From ChocPot-Mid sp043804925 (GTDB taxonomy: Bacteria > Bacteroidota > Ignavibacteria > Kapaibacteriales > UBA2268), in contig JAZDIP010000066.1 of the NCBI GenBank assembly GCA_043804925.1, positions 1 to 30,809 on the forward strand: a stretch of DNA of 30,809 bases, in the 5' to 3' direction. How positions within the stretch are numbered: position 1 is the first letter of the stretch; each line of letters starts with the position of its first letter. Of the stretch, positions 24,248 to 30,809 are shown piece after piece. The notes beneath the pieces are model-generated. The model was not told the origin of the DNA. It searched no databases and was given only the letters and a program-made list of their open reading frames with translations. A program made the position numbers and the translations under genes.

Positions 24248-24796
24248 TCAGACATTGGTTTTTTCCCAATTCCTTTCGGCAACTCCCAACAAATGATTTG
24301 CGTACCTAGCGGCAGTGAAAAGGTAATCCGAAAGACGATTGAGAAATATTACCGGTAATTTACCAATGTTTTCGGTTTCCGCCAAAGAAACTGCCAAACG
24401 TTCTGCCCTGCGGCAGACTGTTCTTGCCTGATGCAGAAAAGATGCAGGTTTTGAGCCACCGGGCAGTATAAAATTCTTTAATTCGGGCATCTGTTCCGTA
24501 TAATCATCTATCTTCTTCTCGAGAAATGCTATATTTTCTTCTTTGATACGTTCAATTAGGATTTTAAAGTCCAAAGGTGTTGCAAGGTCGGAACCAAGAT
24601 TAAAAAGCCAATTACTGATTTTCGTCATATCACCTTTCAGAGTTTCAGGCATTTCATGAGATAAGGCAATACCAATAATAGAATTCATTTCGTCAACAGT
24701 ACCGTAAGTTTCTACTCTTAAAGCAGATTTTGAGACTCTTGAGCCATTATATAACGAAGTGCTTCCTTTATCTCCGGTTTTGGTATAAATTTTCAT
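24248..24796 (-). CDS. Cob(I)alamin adenosyltransferase, PduO type
   Basis: The enzyme transfers the 5'-deoxyadenosyl group of ATP to cob(I)alamin to make adenosylcobalamin (coenzyme B12). The 182-residue chain has the PduO/MMAB signatures: TKTGDKGSTSLYNGSRVSK at the N-terminus (ATP binding, residues 5-23), YGTVDEMNSIIGIA, LPGGSKPASFLHQARTVCRR with the catalytic Arg region, and NRLSDYLFTAARYANHL near the end. Length is typical. It is divergent from the ymdB-like gene (113-bp gap). No other B12 gene and no B12 riboswitch is visible in the window. Confidence 0.95.
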   Translation of the reverse strand: MKIYTKTGDKGSTSLYNGSRVSKSALRVETYGTVDEMNSIIGIALSHEMPETLKGDMTKISNWLFNLGSDLATPLDFKILIERIKEENIAFLEKKIDDYTEQMPELKNFILPGGSKPASFLHQARTVCRRAERLAVSLAETENIGKLPVIFLNRLSDYLFTAARYANHLLGVAERNWEKTNV

Positions 24797-24909
24797 TGTG
24801 AACTTTAATTATTATTAAAAAAACAAAATTGATAAAAAAACGATAGATTAACAAGTAAAATTTGAAATTTTAGTAATTTGCATGATTATTTATATTAAAA
24901 AGCGAGAAA

Positions 24910-25713
24910 ATGAAAGAAAAAATAAATGTTTTATTTATTGGCGATATAGTCGGGGAAGCCGGAATCAATATCGTTAAAAGTTATTTACCTGAGCTCAAAG
25001 ATAAATATCAATCCGATTTCATTATAGCTAACGGAGAAAATGCAGACAAAGGCAAAGGAATTACCAAAAGGGAAGCCGACATGCTTTTTGAACTTGGGAT
25101 TAATGTGATAACTTCGGGAAATCATGTCTGGGACAACTGGTCTTCCAAACCCCTGCTTGCGGAAAATCCTAATGTCTTGAGACCTTTTAACTATCCTGCT
25201 GGAAATGTAGGGATGGGCTATGTCGTTCAGGAAAAAGAAGATTTTAATATTTGTGTTCTGAATATTCAGGGCAGGACTTTTATGCAACCGATTGACTGTC
25301 CTTTCAAAGCGGCAGATTTTGTTATCAAAACCGTTTCAGATAAGACAAATATAATTATTGTTGATTTCCACGCAGATGCAACAGCCGAGAAAATGGCTTT
25401 GGGATGGTATCTGGATGGTAGAGTCAGTGCAATAATAGGTACACATACACATATACCAACTTCGGATTGTTCGATTTTGCCAAAAGGAACAGCATATATA
25501 ACAGATGTGGGTATGACAGGTTCTTATGATTCAGTTGTAGGAATGAAAAAAGAGCAGGCATTGAAAAGGATGCTTTTACAAATACCTCATAAATATGAGG
25601 TAGCTTCGGAAGACTGCCGTATTTGCGGAGTAAATGTTACTTTAGATATTAGTAGTGGATTGGCTGAGAGTATCGAACAATTTATTTTACCAAAATTTGA
25701 AAATGGAAAATAA
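24910..25713 (+). CDS. ymdB: YmdB-family metallophosphoesterase
   Basis: The protein has 267 residues and belongs to the TIGR00282/YmdB family of dinuclear-metal phosphodiesterases; the Bacillus member hydrolyses 2',3'-cyclic AMP and affects biofilm and RNA turnover. Metal ligands are visible in GDIVGEAG (D12), NGENADKGKG (E43, N44), TSGNHVWDN (N71, H72), DFHADATAEK and GTHTHIPTSD. Length is usual. In Firmicutes it is often next to rny; here it is followed by a heptamer-repeat spacer and asd instead. No strong ribosome site is seen, only AGCGAGAAA before the ATG. Confidence 0.93.
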   Translation: MKEKINVLFIGDIVGEAGINIVKSYLPELKDKYQSDFIIANGENADKGKGITKREADMLFELGINVITSGNHVWDNWSSKPLLAENPNVLRPFNYPAGNVGMGYVVQEKEDFNICVLNIQGRTFMQPIDCPFKAADFVIKTVSDKTNIIIVDFHADATAEKMALGWYLDGRVSAIIGTHTHIPTSDCSILPKGTAYITDVGMTGSYDSVVGMKKEQALKRMLLQIPHKYEVASEDCRICGVNVTLDISSGLAESIEQFILPKFENGK

Positions 25714-25790
25714 AATTTAGTTAATAGTGAATAATTTTAGTAAATAGTTATAAATTGTCAGTTGCCAGTTAATCATGGATTAAATATTTG

Positions 25791-25818
25791 CGGAAAACTG
25801 ATAACTGATAACGGAAAA
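25791..25818 (+). repeat. Heptamer array before asd
   Basis: Exactly four 7-bp units, cggaaaa ctgataa ctgataa cggaaaa, lie at 25791-25818, with gtcagtt gccagtt a little upstream (25757-25770). They occupy the 126-bp ymdB-asd spacer. Confidence 0.8.
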
Positions 25819-25839
25819 CAAATAAATTAATAGTAAATA

Positions 25840-26820
25840 ATGAAGAAATTTAATATAGCAATATTAGGGGCAACGGGTCTTGTTGGAAGAATAATGCTCA
25901 AGGTATTGGAAGAAAGAAAATTTCCTGTAAAGGATTTAAAGTTACTTGCATCTGAAAGAAGTGCCGGAAAAGTCTTGAATTTCAAAGGTCAGGATATAGA
26001 AGTGCAGGAGGTTACAGAACATTCTTTTCATGGAATTGATATAGCTTTATTTTCTCCCGGGAAAACTGCAAGCCGTAAATGGGCTCCAGTTGCTGTTGAA
26101 AGCGGATGCATCGTAATTGATAATAGTTCGGGCTGGCGAATGGATAAAGATATCCCATTAGTTGTTCCTGAAGTAAATCCACATGTTCTGAAACACTATA
26201 AAGGTATTATTGCAAATCCGAACTGTTCAACGATTCAACTGGTAGTAATATTAAATGAAATTAAAAAGCATTTTGGATTGAATCGTGTGATTGTTTCGAC
26301 TTATCAGTCAATAAGTGGTGCAGGGCAAAAAGGAATTGATAAATTACTCAATGAACTCGAAGGGAATCAGACAGAAGGCAAACATAAAATTGCATTTAAT
26401 GCAATGTTTCATGATATTTCCAGTATAGCCGGTTATTCCGAAGAAGAAATCAAGATGATTAATGAAACGAGAAAAATTCTTGAGATGCCTGAACTGCCAA
26501 TTTCTGTAACATGTGTCCGGCTACCGATTCTTGGAGGTCATGGTGAATCAGTGAACATCCAAACAGAAAAAAAATGTTCTGTCGAAGAAATAAGAAAAGT
26601 GATGAAGGATGCTAAAAATGTTATATTAATAGATAATCCGCTTGAGCAGAATTATCCTACTCCTGCAATTAGTAATGGTAAAGACGAAGTGTTTGTAGGT
26701 AGAATCAGAAAGGATGATGCTTTTGAGAATGGATTTTATCTTTGGATTGTTGCCGATAACGTAAGAAAAGGTGCGGCGACTAATGCAGTGCAGATAGCGG
26801 AGTTGTATGTTAAAAATTAA
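25840..26820 (+). CDS. asd: Aspartate-semialdehyde dehydrogenase
   Basis: The enzyme reduces aspartyl phosphate to aspartate semialdehyde with NADPH, feeding lysine/diaminopimelate, threonine and methionine. The 326-residue chain starts with the dinucleotide-binding GATGLVGRIML (10-20). It carries the catalytic Cys129 in IANPNCSTIQ, the substrate region STYQSISGAGQKG, and the acid/base His234 in LGGHGESVNI. It ends with WIVADNVRKGAATNAVQIAE. Family length is about 330-340. It is preceded by a repeat spacer and followed by a small hairpin, so probably single. Confidence 0.97.
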   Translation: MKKFNIAILGATGLVGRIMLKVLEERKFPVKDLKLLASERSAGKVLNFKGQDIEVQEVTEHSFHGIDIALFSPGKTASRKWAPVAVESGCIVIDNSSGWRMDKDIPLVVPEVNPHVLKHYKGIIANPNCSTIQLVVILNEIKKHFGLNRVIVSTYQSISGAGQKGIDKLLNELEGNQTEGKHKIAFNAMFHDISSIAGYSEEEIKMINETRKILEMPELPISVTCVRLPILGGHGESVNIQTEKKCSVEEIRKVMKDAKNVILIDNPLEQNYPTPAISNGKDEVFVGRIRKDDAFENGFYLWIVADNVRKGAATNAVQIAELYVKN

Positions 26821-26830
26821 TTTTAATAAA

Positions 26831-26851
26831 ATATCAAGAATTTATTGATAT
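26831..26851. repeat. Small inverted repeat after asd
   Basis: ATATCAA (26831-26837) pairs with TTGATAT (26845-26851) around 7 bases, 11 bp after the asd stop. There is no proper T-run on the plus side, so a terminator role is only possible. Confidence 0.4.
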
Positions 26852-26894
26852 GTTCGTTTATTAAAAAAATAAATTAATATAAATTGAGGTTAAT

Positions 26895-27098
26895 GTGGAA
26901 CAGATATCTTTATCAATTAAAGACGATAGCAAAACAAAATTTCTTATTGACCTTTTGAAACAATTGGATTTTGTTGAATTCACAATTGAAAAAAAGGATG
27001 TTAAGAAAAAATATAATTTTTTTAAATCAGCAGGTTTATGGAAAAACCGTAATATTGATGGTGAAACCCTTAGAAAACAAGCATGGAAATTAAGTTAA
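26895..27098 (+). CDS. Small antitoxin-like protein, partner of a decayed VapC
   Basis: The protein has 67 residues from a GTG start at 26895, with TTGAGGT just upstream. The N-terminal half is MEQISLSIKDDSKTKFLIDL, and the end FFKSAGLWKNRNIDGETLRK matches the C-terminal tail of many VapB-like antitoxins that pair with PIN toxins (SAGLWK.R.ID...LR..AW). Its last codons overlap the start of the truncated PIN-domain ORF by 16 bp, the usual overlap for such pairs. With the toxin broken it is probably an orphan. The call rests on the tail motif and gene order. Confidence 0.7.
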   Translation: MEQISLSIKDDSKTKFLIDLLKQLDFVEFTIEKKDVKKKYNFFKSAGLWKNRNIDGETLRKQAWKLS

Positions 27099-27283
27099 TT
27101 CCAATTGATAATGAGATAAATAATAAGTTCATAGAATTAATGAATCAATACTCACTGAGTCATAAACTTTCTATACCTGATAGTATTATCGCTGCAACAG
27201 CTATTATTAACAATGTTAGATTGTTTACACTCAATCTTAAGGATTTCAAATTCATATCAGATTTAGAACTATATCAATCTTAA
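27083..27283 (+). pseudogene. Truncated PIN-domain (VapC-like) toxin
   Basis: The frame has 66 residues. SIPDSIIAATAIINNVRLFTLNLKDFKFI is the C-terminal half of a VapC PIN domain, with the acidic residue of IPDSIIAATA and the T-L-N-x-K-D-F strand. The N-terminal half, which should carry DTNILI and the first catalytic acids, is missing. Family members have about 120-135 residues, so roughly 60-70 N-terminal residues appear deleted, leaving the ATG at 27083 inside the antitoxin's end. It is very unlikely to cut RNA. An intact but unusual small protein is the alternative. Confidence 0.7.
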
Positions 27284-27298
27284 AAAATAGTACTATCA

Positions 27299-28405
27299 AT
27301 GAAACTTCTCTTTCCTGAACTCGATACCCCTGCTTTGCTAATTGAAAAGAGCATTGTTGAAAAAAACATTAATGATATGCAAAACTTGATTGATAAACAT
27401 CACGTTAAGCTCAGACCTCACATAAAAACACATAAATCTCCTAATCTTGCAAAAATGCAGATTGAAGCAGGTGCAGTTGGAATTGCATGTGCCAAAGTAA
27501 CAGAAGCATTGGTTTTTGCTAAATCAGGAATTAGGGATATTCAAATAGCAAATATTATTGTTGGTGAAAAGAAGTTTGATAATTTATTAAAACTCCATAA
27601 GACAGTTGATAAACTATCATGTTGTGTCGATTCTATTAATAATGCCACTCTTCTTGCTGACTTTTTCGAAAAGAATAGAAAAATAATCGATGTTTTAATA
27701 ATCGTGGACTGCGGATATCATCGCTGTGGATATAATGATTACTACAAGATATTGGAATTAGCTCATTTTATTAAAACAAGAAAATCCTTAAATTTACTTG
27801 GCATCACTACTCATGCCGGTCAATCATATGCATCCAAAACAAATTTAGAAAGACTTATGATAGCAAAACATGAAGGAAACTTGATGGTACATTATGCAAA
27901 TAAACTCAGAAAGGACGGGATTGAAATTCAGGATGTAACAATTGGTTCAAATCCAACTGCAAGAGAAAGTTGCAAAGTAAAAGGAGTAACCGAAATCCGT
28001 ACAGGAAATTATATATTTAATGACATGATACAGGTGTCATTGGGTACTGTAAAGAAATCACGGTGTGCTCTGACTGTTCTAACGCAGGTTATTAGTTCCC
28101 CTTCATCCAACAGGGTAATAATAGATGCCGGGAGTAAAACACTTAGCTCAGACAGAGGTGCTCACGGAAATGAAAATTTAAAAGGGTATGGTTACATAAT
28201 TGGGAAAAATGCAGTCATCGAAAAACTTTCTGAAGAACATGGAATAATAAAACACCAAAAGGAACGATTTAGAATTGGAGAGCGATTACGGATTATTCCC
28301 AATCATGCCTGTTCAACAAATAATATGTTCGAAAAAGCATATCTCATAGATAAAGATAAAATAATACAGGAAATCGAAATCTCTGCCAGGGGGAAACTAC
28401 AGTGA
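27299..28405 (+). CDS. PLP enzyme of the D-threonine aldolase/D-serine dehydratase family
   Basis: The protein has 368 residues and a fold-type III (alanine-racemase-like) barrel. The N-terminus FPELDTPALLIEKSIVEKNI leads to LRPHIKTHKS, where K43 is the expected PLP lysine. VDCGYHRCGY, GITTHAGQSY, TIGSNPTA and EIRTGNYIFND follow in family order. Near the end, PNHACSTNN supplies H336 and C338. In eukaryotic-type zinc D-serine dehydratase the metal is held by His and Cys, whereas D-threonine aldolase uses His and Asp. The HxC pair therefore points to a D-serine dehydratase-like enzyme (inference from the family). It starts 15 bp after the broken toxin ORF. Confidence 0.88.
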   Translation: MKLLFPELDTPALLIEKSIVEKNINDMQNLIDKHHVKLRPHIKTHKSPNLAKMQIEAGAVGIACAKVTEALVFAKSGIRDIQIANIIVGEKKFDNLLKLHKTVDKLSCCVDSINNATLLADFFEKNRKIIDVLIIVDCGYHRCGYNDYYKILELAHFIKTRKSLNLLGITTHAGQSYASKTNLERLMIAKHEGNLMVHYANKLRKDGIEIQDVTIGSNPTARESCKVKGVTEIRTGNYIFNDMIQVSLGTVKKSRCALTVLTQVISSPSSNRVIIDAGSKTLSSDRGAHGNENLKGYGYIIGKNAVIEKLSEEHGIIKHQKERFRIGERLRIIPNHACSTNNMFEKAYLIDKDKIIQEIEISARGKLQ

Positions 28406-28416
28406 TTAAACAAGAA

Positions 28417-28452
28417 CTTTGTGTTAAAAGAATTGGAAATAATAACACAAAG
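28417..28452. repeat. 10-bp inverted repeat in the convergent spacer
   Basis: CTTTGTGTTA (28417-28426) pairs perfectly with TAACACAAAG (28443-28452), with a 16-base loop. It lies between the converging D-serine dehydratase-like and FKBP genes, followed by cacaaag-rich phrases to 28490. There is no clear T-run, so it may be a weak two-way terminator or part of a dispersed repeat. Confidence 0.5.
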
Positions 28453-28502
28453 GGCTCAAAGATAAGACACAAAGAGCCACAAAGAAAGATAAAATATGTT
28501 AA

Positions 28503-28931
28503 CTATTTAATTTCAAGTAATTCAATATCAAATGTTAAATGCTTCCCTGCCAAAGGATGATTAGCATCGAGCATTACTCCTGTTTCAGTGATTTCACTAA
28601 CACTGACAACTCTCGTCTCTCCCTGATGATTAACCATTTCAAGCGGCATTCCGATTTCCGGTTTAAAATCCTCGGGAAAATTTTCATTAGCAACTTCAAA
28701 AATCATTTCATCCATGTGTTTTCCATAACCTTCTTCAGGTGGGAAAGCAACAGTCTTTTTCTCTCCAACTTTCATACCTAAAACCGCATTGTCAAAACCT
28801 GCTATTACCTGTTGACTACCAACAGTAAACTCTAAGGGCTCTCTTCCGTCAGAACTATCAAATTGTTTTCCATTTGCGAATTTGCCTGTATAATGCACCT
28901 TAACATTATCTCCATTTTTTGCTATATTCAT
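28503..28931 (-). CDS. FKBP-type peptidyl-prolyl isomerase, SlyD-like
   Basis: The protein has 142 residues. It starts MNIAKNGDNVKVHYTGKFAN, with DSSDGREPLEFTVGSQQVI, GFDNAVLGMKVGEKKTVAFPPEEGYG (FKBP core) and the inserted IF/flap-type segment EMVNHQGETRVVSVSEITETGVMLDANHPLAGK, then LTFDIELLEI. NHPLAGK and the insert are typical of the SlyD branch, which acts as a folding chaperone as well as isomerase. The histidine/cysteine metal-binding tail of E. coli SlyD is absent. It has no signal peptide, so is probably cytoplasmic. It lies 93 bp downstream of the EamA gene on the same strand. Confidence 0.95.
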   Translation of the reverse strand: MNIAKNGDNVKVHYTGKFANGKQFDSSDGREPLEFTVGSQQVIAGFDNAVLGMKVGEKKTVAFPPEEGYGKHMDEMIFEVANENFPEDFKPEIGMPLEMVNHQGETRVVSVSEITETGVMLDANHPLAGKHLTFDIELLEIK

Positions 28932-29024
28932 TATTGTTTCGATTAATTTGAAAAAAAATTTGTGTAACTTACATATTATTGTTTTAATAGAAAAACATCA
29001 CAACAGATTTTTTAATATCTGTAT

Positions 29025-29903
29025 CTATTTCCGAATTACTTGCTGTATTAAAATTCCGCTAACTATTAATATTAAACCAAATATTGAGGATAAATGTATT
29101 GCTTCATGAAGAAAAATATTGATAAAAAACAAAGACAAAAATGGGGACAAATAAATCAAGTTGCTAACCTTAGCTGTTGTTTCAGAATACTTCAAAGCTA
29201 ATAGCCAAAGGACGAATGTAATTCCCATTTCAAAAAAACCTATATAAACAGCAGGCAAAAGTGAATATAAATCCGGCAGTCTCATATCAAAATTGATTAT
29301 TTGGAATAAGGAAATATAAATAGCACCAAATATAAAATTCATAAATAATTTTAATACTTCATCCCGTTTATCCCGAATATTTAAGAGCCAAAATAATGCC
29401 CAGATGACAGAACTGCCCAGAGCCAGACCAACTCCAAAAGTATTTGATAATTTCAAAGATAATGGATTTCCGTGTGTCGCAATAATTACAACTCCAAAAA
29501 AACTAATTAGCAAAGCGATGAAATTAACCGGCCGGATTTTCTGCTTTAGCAAAGGTATTGATAAAATTACCACAACTACTGCCCATGTATAATTTAATGT
29601 TAATGCTTCTTGTGCTGGTAACAGGTCATAAGCTCTAAACAAAATGATATAATAAAGGAAAGGATTTAATAAACCGAGAATTGCTGAGAATAAATAATCC
29701 TTTAAATTTTGTTGTCTGAGCAGATATAATTTTTTTTGAATAACGAGAATTAGGAATAAAATCAATAATGAAAAGAGTGTCGAAAAAAACAGCAATTCGG
29801 AAAATGTTAAATTATTAAGTGCAATTTTAAATGCAGTAGCTACCGTTGACCAAAAAAGGACGGCAAGTAGTGCAAAAATATATGCTTTTGTTTGATTTTT
29901 CAT
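29025..29903 (-). CDS. DMT-superfamily transporter with two EamA domains
   Basis: The protein has 292 residues and ten predicted membrane spans in two five-helix halves. The first half is AYIFALLAVLFWSTVATAFKIAL and onward, with the EamA motif WSTVATAFKIAL...PAQEALTLNYTWAVVVVILS. The second half begins VGLALGSSVIWALFWLLNIR and ends LSPFLSLFFINIFLHEAI.....FGLILIVSGILI. Such proteins usually export small metabolites or amino acids; the substrate here cannot be told. The start ATG at 29903 comes right after a long U-rich stretch that follows a structured leader (29919-30034). Codon and base use match the neighbours. Confidence 0.92.
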   Translation of the reverse strand: MKNQTKAYIFALLAVLFWSTVATAFKIALNNLTFSELLFFSTLFSLLILFLILVIQKKLYLLRQQNLKDYLFSAILGLLNPFLYYIILFRAYDLLPAQEALTLNYTWAVVVVILSIPLLKQKIRPVNFIALLISFFGVVIIATHGNPLSLKLSNTFGVGLALGSSVIWALFWLLNIRDKRDEVLKLFMNFIFGAIYISLFQIINFDMRLPDLYSLLPAVYIGFFEMGITFVLWLLALKYSETTAKVSNLIYLSPFLSLFFINIFLHEAIHLSSIFGLILIVSGILIQQVIRK

Positions 29904-29918
29904 AAAAATAAAAAAAGA

Positions 29919-30034
29919 GAGGGAGTGTCCTTAAGCGTCAAGCGCCAACGGTGTCTATGCACCAAAAACAAACTATATCATAAAGATATACTTGCAAGGT
30001 CCTCAAGGGACATTATTAATAGGCCTACTCCCTC
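29919..30034 (-). ncRNA. Candidate structured 5' leader (riboswitch-like) of the EamA gene
   Basis: Read on the minus strand, GAGGGAGT (30034-30027) pairs exactly with ACTCCCTC (29926-29919), closing a 116-nt region. Inside it GTCCCTTGAG (30011-30002) pairs with CTTAAGGAC (29935-29927), with one bulge and one G-U. Internal hairpins follow: TATATC/GATATA and GGTG/CACC around CATAGA, plus a small GCG/CGC. The closing stem's 3' arm is followed by TCTTTTTTTATTTTT and then the EamA ATG, so the closing stem could act as a terminator. The second stem pairs fully only as minus-strand RNA (A-C mismatch on plus). I do not recognise a known riboswitch class. Confidence 0.5.
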
Positions 30035-30133
30035 AAATTTTTCTCAAAAATATAACATAGAAATTAAAAATCAAAATTATTTTTTTAAATTAGTATAAAT
30101 TATTTTATTAACAATGAAAACAAAGAAAATTTA

Positions 30134-30556
30134 ATGATTCTTAATTCGATTATATTATCGGTTATAACTGTCCTCATTCTTTTTCTTAGTGAAATATTCA
30201 ATAAGAAAACCGGGAGGAAATTATTTCCAATTCATTATATAAAGATAATTGAAATTGATAAAAGACTTTTGGAATTAAGAAATCTCATACGGCTAACACT
30301 TATACATCATGACAAAAAAACTTATGAAAAACTTCAAAAAGAATATTCGGAACTTTACAACAAAGTGTTTATAACCAAAATAATGGTTAATTCGATATTT
30401 CTGATTCCTATAATATTATTCACAGTAATTGTAAATATTTTCTTCAGGGAATGGGATTTGTTCCTCCCCCCAGACAATATGATAATATTTGTTGTCGGTT
30501 TTTATTTTCTTATCAGATTTTTGGTTAGCATTATTAGGAATTATTTTACGAAGTAA
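30134..30556 (+). CDS. Unknown small membrane protein
   Basis: This 140-residue protein is not recognised. A first span (about residues 4-20, SIILSVITVLILFLSEIF) is followed by a charged helical stretch (about 38-78, EIDKRLLELRNLIRLTLI ... YEKLQKEYSELYNKV) that could form a coiled coil, and then two further spans (about 83-102 and 117-134). The span-coil-span-span layout resembles small DUF106/Oxa1-like insertase relatives, but I see no diagnostic residue, so this is only a topology comparison. The ATG at 30134 has no clear ribosome site. It is divergent from the EamA gene across the structured leader. Confidence 0.65.
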   Translation: MILNSIILSVITVLILFLSEIFNKKTGRKLFPIHYIKIIEIDKRLLELRNLIRLTLIHHDKKTYEKLQKEYSELYNKVFITKIMVNSIFLIPIILFTVIVNIFFREWDLFLPPDNMIIFVVGFYFLIRFLVSIIRNYFTK

Positions 30557-30564
30557 ACCGATGT

Positions 30565-30599
30565 CTGTTATCCGTTATCCGTTATCTGTTATCAGTAAT
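30565..30599 (+). repeat. Heptamer array (ctgttat/ccgttat/cagtaat)
   Basis: Five 7-bp units, ctgttat ccgttat ccgttat ctgttat cagtaat, stand directly before the inverted copy of the long dispersed element. Confidence 0.85.
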
Positions 30600-30601
30600 T
30601 A

Positions 30602-30719
30602 ATCCCTCTGAGATTTTTATCAATTTTTAATCAATTTTTTTAAAATCAAATTATTAAACAAAAAAATTCAATCCCTTTGGGATAAATTCTCAGTGACTCT
30701 CTGTGCCTTCTCTGTGGAA
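30602..30719 (-). repeat. Dispersed intergenic element, copy 2 (inverted)
   Basis: The reverse complement of this stretch reads ttccacagaga, ggcacagag, ccaaagggattgaa, the same AT-rich core and ctcagagggat. It is nearly identical to 24050-24168 over about 118 bp, with the highest identity from the CCCaaaGGG dyad through the core. Confidence 0.9.
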
Positions 30720-30733
30720 CCTTTAGATTTGTA

Positions 30734-30758
30734 TTATCAACAAGTAGAGTGTTGATAA
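30734..30758. repeat. 9-bp inverted repeat near the right edge
   Basis: TTATCAACA (30734-30742) pairs perfectly with TGTTGATAA (30750-30758) across 7 bases. No T-run follows on either strand, so it may be an operator-like site for a gene beyond the window. The remaining sequence to 30809 shows no gene. Confidence 0.45.
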
Positions 30759-30809
30759 AAAAGGAAGAATACAGGTAAGTAATTGATAATAATAGACTTT
30801 TGCTACTTT

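Noticed and set aside
29919..30034. Known riboswitch classes (manganese yybP-ykoY, tetrahydrofolate, SAM, TPP, cobalamin)
   Set aside because: Only the first bases resemble the manganese/folate types; conserved core motifs of each class are missing, so only a structured-leader candidate is reported.

Overview
This is an AT-rich bacterial chromosome segment with the marks of the Bacteroidetes/Chlorobi (FCB) lineage. It has type IX secretion (T9SS) C-terminal sorting domains, a FISUMP domain, a Bacteroidetes-style promoter (TTTG-N19-TAnnTTTG) in front of secD, and many secreted repeat proteins. Short tandem repeats of 7 or 8 bp fill the intergenic spaces, and the proteins include a FlgD-like 'YPNPF' sorting domain and a giant 'tail-fibre-like' protein. 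Together these suggest the Ignavibacteria/Kapabacteria side of the group, but that placement is inference.

Layout. 1-7064 (minus) is the first 2354 codons of a giant secreted repeat protein, which runs off the left edge. It is preceded on the same strand by a small T9SS cargo gene (7117-7695). 7696-9116 is an AT-rich accessory patch. Its single unknown membrane-protein gene (8284-8922) lies between two copies of the secD promoter, leader and start region, 84 bp of which are perfectly identical. 9117-12565 is secD-secF-STAS, closed by a good terminator. purA (12686-13960) converges on hslO (Hsp33). 14882-15320 is a microsatellite-like spacer. 15321-17726 encodes a secreted VIT-vWA-TonB_C protein. 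17838-20838 (minus) is a two-gene secreted-protein unit (FISUMP protein, then PKD-repeat/T9SS protein); a perfect 30-bp palindrome sits in frame inside the sorting domain. 21159-21854 (minus) is an unknown exported protein. 22070-23902 is glmS. A repeat-filled spacer follows, then a PduO-type cobalamin adenosyltransferase (minus), a YmdB-type phosphodiesterase, asd, a decayed VapBC-like pair, a D-serine dehydratase-like PLP enzyme, a SlyD-like FKBP isomerase (minus), a DMT/EamA transporter (minus) with a structured leader, and a small membrane protein.

How the genes fit together. secDF supports export of the many signal-peptide proteins here. The T9SS cargo proteins would then cross the outer membrane through a T9SS encoded elsewhere. 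purA, glmS, asd, the cobalamin enzyme, hslO and the FKBP isomerase are ordinary housekeeping genes in no obvious common pathway.

The most unusual points are the secD-leader duplication around a one-gene insert, the structured RNA candidate directly before the EamA gene, the palindrome captured inside a T9SS sorting domain, the hexad/12-residue solenoid of the giant protein, and the families of 7-bp and about 118-bp intergenic repeats.
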